Of a DNA stretch of 64,000 nucleotides, positions 37,282 to 45,147 are shown one piece after another (the stretch's first letter is position 1; each line of letters opens with the position of its first letter). A model generated the notes under the pieces. The model was not told the DNA's origin and made no database searches. It saw nothing but the letters and a program-made list of their open reading frames with translations. Both the position numbers and the translations under genes were made by a program. This DNA is from Roseateles aquatilis (GTDB lineage Bacteria > Pseudomonadota > Gammaproteobacteria > Burkholderiales > Burkholderiaceae_C), in assembly GCF_002205645.1 (NCBI RefSeq), contig NZ_NIOF01000018.1, positions 1 to 64,000 on the forward strand, read 5' to 3'.

Positions 37282-37352
37282 AGCGAGGGGGCGCAGTGGG
37301 AGGCGCCCCCGTCGACGGGGCGTTCAGATAAAGCAGATCCGGCACCGCCGAC

Positions 37353-38054
37353 ATGACCATGAACTTCGCGACCAAGCTCCTGTTTTCCGCCAGCCTCGCC
37401 TTCGCCTCGCTGAGCGCCTCGGCGGCCCTGAGCCCGACCTACGACAGCTTCGGCACCCTGGCGGGCGCCACTTTCGGCGGGACCGGCATTCCGAACAACG
37501 CGGTGGCGATCGATACCTTCACCGGCAAGAACCTGTTCGGCCAGAACACCGGCACGATCACGCTGGGCCTGACGGTCACCCCCCGCTACGGCAATCCGGC
37601 GGTGACGAACAACGGGCAGGGCGTGTTCAACGCCACCGCCGGCGTCGATCGCACCAGCGCCGGATCCATCCTCGACCAACTGGCGATGTGGAACATCGGC
37701 TACTACATCAGCGGCGCCACTTCGAGCAACTTCTACACCTACAAGCTGCTGCTGGACGTCGACCCGAGCAGCAACGAGAACTTCAAGACGCTCTACCTGA
37801 GCGCCAACACGCAGGACTCGATCAACATCGGCTCGTTCGTCAATGAGCTGCTGGGCGGCTATACCTTCGACCCGACCCGCACCGGCCAGTACAGCCTGAT
37901 CCTGGAGGCGGTCCAGTTCGGCACGAACAACATCGTCGGCATGGCCTCGGTGCTGGTGAACGTGAACGCGGTGCCGGAACCCGGCTCGCTGGCCCTGGCC
38001 GGCCTGGCGCTGGCGGGTCTGGCGACTGTCGGCCGTCGCCGTCGGAAGGCGTGA
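37353..38054 (+). CDS. PEP-CTERM sorting domain protein
   Basis: 233 residues. A signal peptide (TKLLFSASLAFASLSASAA) is followed by a beta-rich, Asn/Thr/Gly-rich exported domain of unknown function and a classical PEP-CTERM tail: VPEPGSLALAGLALAGLA, then the basic RRRRKA. Such proteins are processed at the PEP motif by exosortase (EpsH) and placed at the cell surface or in the exopolysaccharide matrix; the exosortase is not in this window. A near-consensus sigma-54 promoter lies upstream, in line with RpoN/PrsK-PrsR control reported for PEP-CTERM genes. An alternative start is the ATG two codons later (37359). Confidence 0.9.
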   Translation: MTMNFATKLLFSASLAFASLSASAALSPTYDSFGTLAGATFGGTGIPNNAVAIDTFTGKNLFGQNTGTITLGLTVTPRYGNPAVTNNGQGVFNATAGVDRTSAGSILDQLAMWNIGYYISGATSSNFYTYKLLLDVDPSSNENFKTLYLSANTQDSINIGSFVNELLGGYTFDPTRTGQYSLILEAVQFGTNNIVGMASVLVNVNAVPEPGSLALAGLALAGLATVGRRRRKA

Positions 38055-38110
38055 TCGCGCGAGTCTCCAGGTCGGCCCGGCGCCGACCCTGAGGCCGACT
38101 GGATCCAGCG

Positions 38111-38132
38111 GCCCGGGGCGAGAGTCCCGGGC
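38111..38132 (+). terminator. Intrinsic terminator after the PEP-CTERM gene
   Basis: GCCCGGG (38111-38117) pairs with CCCGGGC (38126-38132) across an 8-base loop and is followed by the T-rich TGTTTCGTTT. Confidence 0.7.
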
Positions 38133-38205
38133 TGTTTCGTTTCCGGCTTCCTCCGGCTTCCTCCAGCGTCCGCCCGAGTTGCGTCGAAGGACGTGTCGCC
38201 GCGCC

Positions 38206-38628
38206 TCAGCGGCGAACGACCTGCTGGCTGTTGAAGTCCACCGGCACGGAGGTGTGTTGATGGACGACGCGCCAGCGACCGTCGTGCTGGCGCAGGATGA
38301 CGGACAGGCGGTTCTGCAGTGCCCGCAGCGGCATGCCGGCCTCGTCGAGCGCCGCGAACTCCAGGAGCGCCGAGCCTCCCGCGACCGCGCCGCCGTCGCG
38401 CCAGCTCTTCACGTCCGTCGCGGACAGGCGCACCCGCTCATCCCGAATGGCGTCGAACCAGTCCTTGACCAGGCTGGCCCAGGCGTCCCGGCCGTCATGC
38501 AGCCATTGGTCCCAGCTGTCGAAGACCTGCACGTCGGGCGCGTAGAGGTCGACCATGGCGTTCAGGTCACGGGCCAGGACCGCCGCGGCGTAGTCGCGGA
38601 GGAAGGCGTGGACGGGATCGTCGGACAT
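38206..38628 (-). CDS. NTF2-like / SnoaL-like protein (DUF4440 type)
   Basis: 140 residues with the cone-shaped NTF2-like fold pattern: VHAFLRDYAAAVLARDLNAMVDLYAPDVQVFD, then a beta-rich C-terminal half ending WRVVHQHTSVPVDF. The family includes ketosteroid isomerase-like enzymes and many proteins of unknown ligand. The ATG at 38628 has a strong AAGGAG ribosome-binding site seven bases upstream, which decides against a longer frame starting at 38715. No partner gene is apparent; the next gene on this strand is a small membrane protein. Confidence 0.75.
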   Translation of the reverse strand: MSDDPVHAFLRDYAAAVLARDLNAMVDLYAPDVQVFDSWDQWLHDGRDAWASLVKDWFDAIRDERVRLSATDVKSWRDGGAVAGGSALLEFAALDEAGMPLRALQNRLSVILRQHDGRWRVVHQHTSVPVDFNSQQVVRR

Positions 38629-38737
38629 GAGGGGCTCCTTCGTTGGCAGTGATGGTGTCCTGTCGACGGGCGAGGCCGGGGGATTTCGACAGGTCGCGAT
38701 GGCAGGGCTCGTCAATGGCCGCCACGGGCCGACGCCA

Positions 38738-39130
38738 TCACGCTTCCCGTTCGCGCGCCCAGAACTCCACGACGATGGTCATCACGATCCAGACCAGCAG
38801 GGTCGGCCGCACCTTGTCCGGCACCGCGCCCTGCTGGCGCAGCAGCAGGTCCATCACGTAGGGGAAGGTCCAGGCGTAGAACAGGGCCAGCGCCGCGTAC
38901 ATCACGCGGTGCCGGCTGGACGTGATGTACAGCACGGTGATGACCACCGAGGCCAGCGACAGCAGCAGGACGCCGAACTGCCACTCGCCGAGTTTCTCGG
39001 TGCCGGCCAGCACGAAGCCCAGCACCGCGCCAAAGAACATGTTCATGCCGTTGAGGTTGGCCTGGTACTCACCGGATGACATGCGGCCCAGGCCGGCGTG
39101 CCTGGGCAGGAATTTCAGCTTGGAAGACAT
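38738..39130 (-). CDS. Small inner-membrane protein of unknown function
   Basis: 130 residues with four hydrophobic segments: MNMFFGAVLGFVLA, FGVLLLSLASVVITVLYI, MYAALALFYAWTFPYV and PTLLVWIVMTIVVEFWA. The polar N-terminus (KLKFLPRHAGLGRMSSGEY) would be cytoplasmic. A GAGGGA ribosome-binding site precedes the ATG at 39130. I do not recognise the family. Confidence 0.6.
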   Translation of the reverse strand: MSSKLKFLPRHAGLGRMSSGEYQANLNGMNMFFGAVLGFVLAGTEKLGEWQFGVLLLSLASVVITVLYITSSRHRVMYAALALFYAWTFPYVMDLLLRQQGAVPDKVRPTLLVWIVMTIVVEFWAREREA

Positions 39131-39426
39131 CGGGTCCCTCGTGATGCGGAGGCTTGCTGGATCACGTCACCGCGACGTGGCCGGCCTCTCGAAGGGGGCG
39201 ATGTTGCCACTTCTTGCCCAGCGCCCGGTGATCGGGCCGATCGGCGCCGAGTCGAGGTCGAATCGATGGCCGAAGAGGCCTTGCCCATGCGCGCCCAGGC
39301 CTCGTAGGCGCAGACCGACACCACGACGCGCGCTCGACCTGCACGTGGCCGCCGCCCGTCTCCCTACCATCGGTTCTGTGCAGTAAGCGCTTCCGCGAAC
39401 CGCGCAGTAACCAACCGGAGATAGCC

Positions 39427-39609
39427 ATGAACAAGGACCAAGTGAAGGGCGCCGTCAAGGACGCCGCTGGCAAGGTGCAGCAGAAGACTGGCGAGGTCAT
39501 CGGCAGCAAGGAGCAGCAGGCCAAGGGCCTGGCCAAGCAGGTCGAGGGCAAGACCCAGAAGACCTTCGGCGACGCCAAGGAAGCCCTGAAGGACGCCGAC
39601 AAGCGTTGA
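39427..39609 (+). CDS. CsbD-like stress-response protein
   Basis: 60 residues, highly charged: MNKDQVKGAVKDAAGKVQQK followed by repeats of the same KGxAKxxxGKxQ pattern. CsbD-family proteins are small, helical, often disordered, and induced by general stress in many bacteria; their biochemical role is unclear. A GGAGA ribosome-binding site precedes the ATG and a strong terminator follows at 39631. The 296 bp upstream, between the divergent membrane-protein gene and this one, hold its promoter but I cannot assign it. Confidence 0.88.
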   Translation: MNKDQVKGAVKDAAGKVQQKTGEVIGSKEQQAKGLAKQVEGKTQKTFGDAKEALKDADKR

Positions 39610-39630
39610 GCGTCTTCCCGATGCTGATCA

Positions 39631-39653
39631 AGCGCGGCTGGCCCGCGCTTTTT
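39631..39653 (+). terminator. Intrinsic terminator after the CsbD-like gene
   Basis: AGCGCGG (39631-39637) pairs with CCGCGCT (39643-39649) across a 5-base loop and runs into TTTTTC. One of the clearest terminators in the window. Confidence 0.85.
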
Positions 39654-39678
39654 CTTGCCTGCATGGGCTGAGGCGGCC

Positions 39679-39906
39679 ATGGAATTCCGCATCCGGATCT
39701 CCCAGCTGTCCAGGGTCGACGTGGCGCTGTTCGCGCGCATCGATGTCGCCCGCCCGGCGTCCGATCGGCGGCTGACGATCTATCGGCGCGATCCCGCGCT
39801 GGGCCCTGGCCCCACGTTGATCGTCGAAGCCTTCGAGCCGGAAGAGCCGAGCACCATCGACTTCGTGCTGAGCCAGTTCGACTCCGCCGTGGGCGACGAC
39901 GTCTGA
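39679..39906 (+). CDS. Small hypothetical protein
   Basis: 75 residues if started at the ATG at 39679 (MEFRIRISQLSRVDVALFARIDVARPASDRR), or 83 from an ATG at 39655. Alternating hydrophobic residues suggest a small alpha/beta or beta-rich fold. No family is recognised and there is no strong ribosome-binding site (GAGGCGG nearby). It follows the CsbD terminator and converges with the DUF1440/DUF4126 gene. Confidence 0.45.
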   Translation: MEFRIRISQLSRVDVALFARIDVARPASDRRLTIYRRDPALGPGPTLIVEAFEPEEPSTIDFVLSQFDSAVGDDV

Positions 39907-39967
39907 CGCGATGTCTGACGCGAGCTCTGGCGGAACGTCGGGCGCGCAGCCTCCAGGCTGCGGCGCG

Positions 39968-41140
39968 TCAGGTGGCGCCGCCCGCGCGCGCCGTCTCCAC
40001 GGAGCCGACCGGGTCGTCATCGTCGAGCGTGTCGGACGCTGGACCCGTCGATCCGTCCGTCCGCGCAGCGCCGCGCGCGTTGGGCGCCAGCGATGCGAGG
40101 CAGACCATCGCGGCACCGCCGAAGGCGAGCAGGTCCTCCACCGCGGCGACCGGCCAGTCGCGCCCCAGCGCGCGTGACGCCCGGGTGCGGATCGCATGGC
40201 CCACGTAGGTGGCCACGAACGAGCCCGCCGCCCCGGCCAGCGCCGCCGGCAGCGATCGTCCGCCCGCCAGCGCGGCGCCCGAGAGCGCGCCGCTGAGCAC
40301 CCGCGCACCGACACCGCCCGGCATCGTGCGATCCGGCGTGTCGGGCAGCTTGTCGACGATGAGCTCGCCGATCGCCATCGGCGTGGTCACCGCGACTGCG
40401 CGCGTCGAGGCGAGGAAGGCCAGCGGCGACCCCTTCACGTCGATCCAGCCCAGCCGCGCGGCCCAGCTCACGACGGCGATCGGCGCGCTGGTGCGCGGGC
40501 CCGCGGTCGCGCCGAGCATGAAGGCGTGCAGCAGCGTTTGCCGCGAAGCCGGTTGCGCGGGCGGCTCGCGCCTGATCGGCGCCTCCCGGATCGCGGCTTC
40601 CTGGACGATCTCCACCCCGGCCTTCACCCGTCCGAGGAAGCGGCGGAAGAACTGCCGCGCCACTTCGGTGGCGGTGCCGAAGATGAGGTGAGAGGCATAG
40701 GAGTAGGGGTGCGACACCACCGGCGCGCGCCAGACTGGATCGCCAAAGCGGAAGGCGGGCACCAGGGTCTCGTCGACGAGCGTGGCGGCCACCACGCCGA
40801 ACGCCGCGCCCCGTCCGGCCGTGACGCTCGGCGCCCGCTCCGCCGCGGCGCCGTAGACGCCACCGACCAGCGCGCCCATGCCGTTGTGGACCGCTTCGCC
40901 GGCCGCGGCACGTTTGCCGTAAGGGAGCGAGCGACCGGCCAGGCGGGTCAATCGATCGGCGGCTTTCTCGGTGGCGGGGGAGCCCTGGACGCCCGACGTG
41001 ATGCCGCCGCGCGCCAGCAGCGCCTGGAAACCGGTCATGGCCACGGCGCCGACCAGGCCTGCCGCCAGCCCGGAGGCGATGCCCAGGAGCAGATGGCCGT
41101 CCTGGACGCCGTCGCCCTCATCGTGGTCGTGGATGTGCAT
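39968..41140 (-). CDS. Membrane protein with DUF1440-like and DUF4126 halves
   Basis: 390 residues from the ATG at 41140 (MHIHDHDEGDG). The first half resembles DUF1440/YagU proteins (LGIASGLAAGLVGAVAMTGFQALLARGG, then EKAADRL and SHLIFGTATEVAR). The second half resembles DUF4126 (VAVTTPMAIGELIVDKLPDTPDRTMPG, then LSGALSGAALAGG and an ATYVGHAIRT segment). Both are membrane domains of unknown function; the fusion suggests they work together. A longer frame from 41239 exists, but that extra DNA forms two strong hairpins and is more likely untranslated leader. Confidence 0.65.
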   Translation of the reverse strand: MHIHDHDEGDGVQDGHLLLGIASGLAAGLVGAVAMTGFQALLARGGITSGVQGSPATEKAADRLTRLAGRSLPYGKRAAAGEAVHNGMGALVGGVYGAAAERAPSVTAGRGAAFGVVAATLVDETLVPAFRFGDPVWRAPVVSHPYSYASHLIFGTATEVARQFFRRFLGRVKAGVEIVQEAAIREAPIRREPPAQPASRQTLLHAFMLGATAGPRTSAPIAVVSWAARLGWIDVKGSPLAFLASTRAVAVTTPMAIGELIVDKLPDTPDRTMPGGVGARVLSGALSGAALAGGRSLPAALAGAAGSFVATYVGHAIRTRASRALGRDWPVAAVEDLLAFGGAAMVCLASLAPNARGAARTDGSTGPASDTLDDDDPVGSVETARAGGAT

Positions 41141-41159
41141 GCGGGTTCTCGCGGTGGTT

Positions 41160-41230
41160 TTCCGCGCGTGGCCTTCATCGGCCACGCGCGGAACGTGTGG
41201 GGATGCCGGCTCGACGGCCGGCGCATCCCC
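41160..41230 (-). promoter_or_regulatory. Two adjacent strong inverted repeats in the leader of the membrane-protein gene
   Basis: A perfect 14-bp stem with a 6-base loop (41160-41173 with 41180-41193) is followed six bases later by a second hairpin (GGGGATGC 41199-41206 with GCATCCCC 41223-41230, with further pairing inside). Neither is followed by a T-run. They lie in the 319-bp gap between two divergent genes (41141-41459), which otherwise shows nothing assignable. Confidence 0.5.
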
Positions 41231-41459
41231 CTTCGGCAAGCCTCATGCCTCCCAGGGGCCGTGGTTGCGCGGGGGTTGGCGAGCGCCTTCGCGCTGGCGG
41301 CCGGGCGAGGGACGTCCGTCGAGAGGAGTGGTTGCGTGTAAACTCCCGGCCTTCACCGTATTTCCGACGCTGCTCCAAGCTCGTGGCCCCGTGGCCGGAG
41401 TCTGGCGAGTCTGTGACTTCGGGTTGGTGTCACCTCAGTTCATTCATTCCGGAGCCAAC

Positions 41460-41624
41460 ATGGGCAACAAGATCATCACCGAAGCCGACCGTCGCGCTTC
41501 CCCCCGTCCCGTCGCCCCGAAGGGCGTGACCGTCACGTCCTCGCGCGGCCAGAAGAGCAGCCTGGAGCGTGGCTCGCACACGCGCAGCAAGAAGAACCCG
41601 GGCAAGCGTCCGCATTCGGGTTGA
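41460..41624 (+). CDS. Small basic protein (54 aa) of unknown function
   Basis: 54 residues, very rich in Lys, Arg and Ser: MGNKIITEADRRASPRPVAP, ending RSKKNPGKRPHSG. It has a good ribosome-binding site (GGAG seven bases before the ATG) and its own terminator at 41658-41690, so it looks like a real, independently expressed small gene. The composition suggests binding to nucleic acid or the ribosome, but I recognise no family. Confidence 0.6.
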   Translation: MGNKIITEADRRASPRPVAPKGVTVTSSRGQKSSLERGSHTRSKKNPGKRPHSG

Positions 41625-41657
41625 GGTCGCGGGGAGCAAGACCCCATCGACCGAACG

Positions 41658-41690
41658 ACAGGCCCACGCCCACCGGCGGGGCCTGTTTTG
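41658..41690 (+). terminator. Intrinsic terminator after the small basic gene
   Basis: ACAGGCCC (41658-41665) pairs with GGGCCTGT (41679-41686) and runs into a TTTT tract (TGTTTTGCTTT). Confidence 0.75.
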
Positions 41691-41762
41691 CTTTGGAGGC
41701 GCGCCCGGCCGACGGGCGCCGCTCTCCACCTCCCTCAGCCTCCCGCTGCTCGATCAATCGCC

Positions 41763-43445
41763 ATGATCCGCATCAACGAACTCCGCCTGCCCCTGGACCA
41801 TCCCGAGGAGGCGCTGCGCGCCGCCGTCGTCGGCCGACTCGGCATCGACGATGCGCAGCTGCAATCCTTCACCGTCTTCAAGCGCAGCTATGACGCGCGC
41901 AAGAAGAGCGCGATGGTGCTGATCTACAGCGTCGACTGCGACATCGGCGACGCCGCCGCCGAGGCCTCGTTGCTTGCACGCCTGAGCGGCGACACCCACG
42001 TCAAGCCGTCGCCCGACACGGCCTACCGCTTCGTCGGCCACGCGCCGGTCGATTTCTTCGCGGGCGAGCGCCCCCGGCCCGTCGTCATCGGCTTCGGCCC
42101 CTGCGGCATCTTCGCGGCGCTGATCCTGGCCCAGATGGGCCTGCGGCCCATCGTGCTGGAGCGCGGCAAGGAAGTGCGCGAGCGCACCAAGGACACCTGG
42201 GGTCTGTGGCGCGAGAGCCGGCTCGATCCGGAGTCGAACGTGCAGTTCGGCGAGGGCGGGGCGGGAACCTTCTCCGACGGCAAGCTGTACAGCCAGATCT
42301 CCGATCCGCGCTTCCTGACGCGCAAGGTGCTGACCGAGTTCGTCAAGGCCGGCGCGCCGGAGGAGATCCTCTACGTCAGCAAGCCGCACATTGGGACCTT
42401 CCGCCTGGTGAGCATGGTGATCAAAATCCGCGCCGAGATCGAACGGCTGGGTGGCGAGATCCGCTTCCAACAGAAGGTCACCGACCTGCTCATCGAGCCG
42501 GGGCCGGACGGCCAGCGCCACGTGCGCGGCGTGACGCTCGAATCCGGCGAGGCGCTGCGCGCGGACCACGTCGTGATCGCGCTGGGCCACAGCGCGCGGG
42601 ATACCTTCACGATGCTGCACGAGCGCGGCGTGCACATGGAGGCCAAGCCGTTCTCGATCGGCTACCGGATCGAGCATCCGCAGTCGATCATCGACAAGGC
42701 GCGCTTCGGCCCCAACGCCGGTCATCCGATCCTGGGCGCGGCGGACTACAAGCTGGTCCACCACGCCAGGAACGGGCGCTCGGTCTACAGCTTCTGCATG
42801 TGCCCGGGCGGCACGGTGGTGGCGGCGACGTCGGAGCCCCATCGCGTCGTCACCAACGGCATGAGCCAGTACTCGCGCGAGGAGCGCAACGCCAATGCCG
42901 GCATCGTTGTCGGCATCACGCCCGAGGACTATCGCCAGGACGGCAAGACCGACGGCAGCGCGGTCAATCCGCTCGACGGCATGGCGTTTCAGCGCATCTG
43001 GGAGTCGCGGGCGTACGAGCTCGGAGAAGGCGACTACCGCGCCCCGGGCGCGCTGGTCGGCGACTTCATCAAGCGCCAGCGCAGCACCGCGCTGGGCGGG
43101 GTCGAGCCGAGCTACAAGCCCGGTGTCACGATGACCGACCTTCAGCAGAAGGGACTGGGCAGCCTGCCGGGTTACGCGCTGGACGCGATCCGCGAGGCGC
43201 TGCCAGCCTTCGAGCGGCAGATCCGCGGCTTCTCGATGGCCGACGCCGTGCTGACCGGCGTGGAGACGCGGACCTCGTCGCCCCTGCGGGTCACGCGTGG
43301 CAAGGACTATCAGAGCCTCAATGTCCGCGGGCTGTTCCCGGCGGGTGAGGGCGCTGGCTACGCAGGCGGGATCATGTCCGCCGGGGTGGACGGCATCGAG
43401 GTGGCGGAGGCGCTGGCGAAAGCGTTGCTCGGGGTCAAGGACTGA
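41763..43445 (+). CDS. FAD-dependent dehydrogenase (uncharacterised NAD(P)/FAD family)
   Basis: 560 residues. After a ~100-residue N-terminal alpha/beta domain (MIRINELRLPLDHPEEAL) comes the dinucleotide-binding motif VIGFGPCGIFAALILAQMG (Gly110, Gly112, Gly115) and LERGKEVRERT for the FAD ribose. FGEGGAGTFSDGKLY, SIGYRIEHPQ and SFCMCPGGTVVAATSE are typical of the large family of uncharacterised bacterial FAD dehydrogenases (YhiN/HI0933-like neighbours). The C-terminus closes the FAD site (GLFPAGEGAGYAGGIMSAGVDG). Cytoplasmic; substrate unknown. The ATG at 41763 matches the family start. Confidence 0.85.
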   Translation: MIRINELRLPLDHPEEALRAAVVGRLGIDDAQLQSFTVFKRSYDARKKSAMVLIYSVDCDIGDAAAEASLLARLSGDTHVKPSPDTAYRFVGHAPVDFFAGERPRPVVIGFGPCGIFAALILAQMGLRPIVLERGKEVRERTKDTWGLWRESRLDPESNVQFGEGGAGTFSDGKLYSQISDPRFLTRKVLTEFVKAGAPEEILYVSKPHIGTFRLVSMVIKIRAEIERLGGEIRFQQKVTDLLIEPGPDGQRHVRGVTLESGEALRADHVVIALGHSARDTFTMLHERGVHMEAKPFSIGYRIEHPQSIIDKARFGPNAGHPILGAADYKLVHHARNGRSVYSFCMCPGGTVVAATSEPHRVVTNGMSQYSREERNANAGIVVGITPEDYRQDGKTDGSAVNPLDGMAFQRIWESRAYELGEGDYRAPGALVGDFIKRQRSTALGGVEPSYKPGVTMTDLQQKGLGSLPGYALDAIREALPAFERQIRGFSMADAVLTGVETRTSSPLRVTRGKDYQSLNVRGLFPAGEGAGYAGGIMSAGVDGIEVAEALAKALLGVKD

Positions 43446-43480
43446 CCCTTTGCTCGGTTGTCGCCTGGTATGGGCTTCGC

Positions 43481-43780
43481 TACTTCGGCGGCTGAGCAAC
43501 GGCCGAAGGAAGCCCGGGGCCCCGGGTCGTCAGACAAAATTCCTCCCCGGGGCCCCGGGCTCCCTTCGGCCGCGAATCACCGAGACTTTTCGGGGCGTGG
43601 CGATCCGTGGGGGCGGGTGTTGGGCGTCGCAGGGGCTGGGTACTTCGGTCGTCCAGCGACGGCCGAAGGAAGCCCGGGGCCCCGGGTCGTCAGACAAAAT
43701 TCCTCCCCGAGGCCCCGGGCTCCCTTCGGCCGCGAATCACCGAGACTTTTTGGAGCGTGGTGATTCGTGGGTGGTTGGCG
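43481..43780. repeat. Two tandem 160-bp repeats, each with 26-bp inverted arms
   Basis: The stretch from 43481 is repeated from 43641, period 160 bp. Each copy contains a long palindromic element: left arm 43501-43526 pairs with right arm 43546-43571 (25 of 26 bp, 19-base loop); in the second copy 43661-43686 pairs with 43706-43731. The loop is identical in both copies (TCGTCAGACAAAATTCCTC). It fills the 341-bp gap between two convergent genes, so it may act as a bidirectional transcription or RNA-decay barrier, like REP/BIME elements. The unit itself is not one I recognise. Confidence 0.8.
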
Positions 43781-43786
43781 ATCGCT

Positions 43787-44929
43787 TTATAGCGCCTGCC
43801 AGAGGATGCCCGCGGAGCCTGCCCCCGTCGGGGTCCAGCCTGCGCCCACCCACGCGGTGTGGTTCTGCAGGCAGCGGTACTGCCTGCCCTGGTAGGTCAC
43901 CACCTGGCCGGTCGTGTAGGTCGTGCCTTCGGCCCAGGCCGGCGCGCCGGGCGTGGTCGGCGGCGTGCTCGGCAGGATGACGTCCAAGGCGTAGCTCGCG
44001 CCGGAGTTGGCGTTCTGCAGATAGACGTCCATCACGGTGACCCCGCTTGGGACCACGACGTTGCCCCCCTGCAGCGCGCCCACCTTCACATAGGCCGAGG
44101 TCTGGTTGACCTTGGTCGCGATCTGGCCGAGCCACCCGGCCTTGGGCGCCGCGGCGCTCAGCGTCACGACGATGGACTCCAGGTCGGCGCCCGCGCCGTT
44201 GAAAACCCGCAGCTTCACCTGGCTGCCGGTGGGCAGATCCTGCGCCGCCGAGACCTGCCCGATCTGCTTGAGCCCCGTGGGCGTGCCGGGCGGCGTCGTG
44301 CCGCCACCGCCGAAGTCGACGTCGGAGCAGGCGTAGAACGCCTCCGTGCTGTCCGCCCGCTGCCAAGCCGAGAACAGCACGTGCTTGCCGGTCCGCTTGG
44401 GCAGGCTCAGCTTCATCGTGTAGGTCTTGTTGGTGGTGACGATCTGGTCCGGGCCCAGTTGCTGCACCTGCTCCAGGTCCGACCAGCGCAGCGGCGACGT
44501 GGTCGGATTCCAGCCATCCCGCGTCAGGAAGAAGGTCCAGTTCAGCGAGCGGTGCGGCGCGGTGGCGTTGTAGCGGTACTCGTACTTGCCGTCCGCGCCC
44601 GGGGAGTAGGCCGTCACCGGCCAATCCGCCCGCGCCAGGTCGAAGCCCTTGAACTTCTCCTGGCCACCGGCGCAGATCTTGAGGTCGGGCACCACCGCCG
44701 GATGGTTGCCGTTGGCGGCAGCCTGGTTGACGCCGTTCCAGTCGTAGATCGCCTGCTCGCCGCCATAGGCGATCGCGGCCTGGCAGGCCGGCAGCGACGG
44801 GTTCTTGAAGCAGTTGTACTGGCGCGAGATCGGGAACTCGGGCGCGCCATGGGCGTGGGCGGCCGGGGCGAAGGCCGCGGAAAGCGCCGTCAGCGCCAGG
44901 GCGCCGGTCAGTCGGGCACGGTCATGCAT
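43787..44929 (-). CDS. Chitin-active lytic polysaccharide monooxygenase (AA10) with C-terminal chitin-binding domain
   Basis: 380 residues. The signal peptide ends AHA-H, leaving His27 as the N-terminal copper-binding histidine of the mature enzyme; the second copper ligand is His126 in NATAPHRSLNW. The catalytic domain extends to about residue 210 (AFYACSDVDFGG). A linker and a middle beta-rich domain follow, then a CBM5/12-type chitin-binding module (WAEGTTYTTGQVVTYQGRQYRCLQNHTAW). It is secreted and oxidatively cleaves crystalline chitin. The ATG at 44929 has AAGGAG seven bases upstream. It is divergent from a LysR-type regulator gene. Confidence 0.93.
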   Translation of the reverse strand: MHDRARLTGALALTALSAAFAPAAHAHGAPEFPISRQYNCFKNPSLPACQAAIAYGGEQAIYDWNGVNQAAANGNHPAVVPDLKICAGGQEKFKGFDLARADWPVTAYSPGADGKYEYRYNATAPHRSLNWTFFLTRDGWNPTTSPLRWSDLEQVQQLGPDQIVTTNKTYTMKLSLPKRTGKHVLFSAWQRADSTEAFYACSDVDFGGGGTTPPGTPTGLKQIGQVSAAQDLPTGSQVKLRVFNGAGADLESIVVTLSAAAPKAGWLGQIATKVNQTSAYVKVGALQGGNVVVPSGVTVMDVYLQNANSGASYALDVILPSTPPTTPGAPAWAEGTTYTTGQVVTYQGRQYRCLQNHTAWVGAGWTPTGAGSAGILWQAL

Positions 44930-44986
44930 CGATGTCTCCTTTTGATATGGAAGGGAATGGACGCCCGATGTGTGGCCCGACACAAC

Positions 44987-45028
44987 ACCAAAGCATGACC
45001 ACCATAAGACCTGAAGAAGACCAAAGCA
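44987..45028. promoter_or_regulatory. Repeated ACCAAAGCA motif upstream of the LPMO gene
   Basis: ACCAAAGCA occurs at 44987-44995 and 45020-45028, 33 bp apart (about three helical turns), with a related ACCAAAA at 45044. These lie in the divergent LPMO/LysR region and could be activator sites. No classical T-N11-A LysR box was clear to me. Confidence 0.35.
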
Positions 45029-45147
45029 AGATGCCGTGCAGTAACCAAAAATCTCCAGCATTCGTGAGGAGCGAAGGGAGTATCATGAACGCCGGTAGTC
45101 TTGCTCTCTGAGCGAAGGCTAGAGTTCAACCCAGCCGCCGCCACGCC

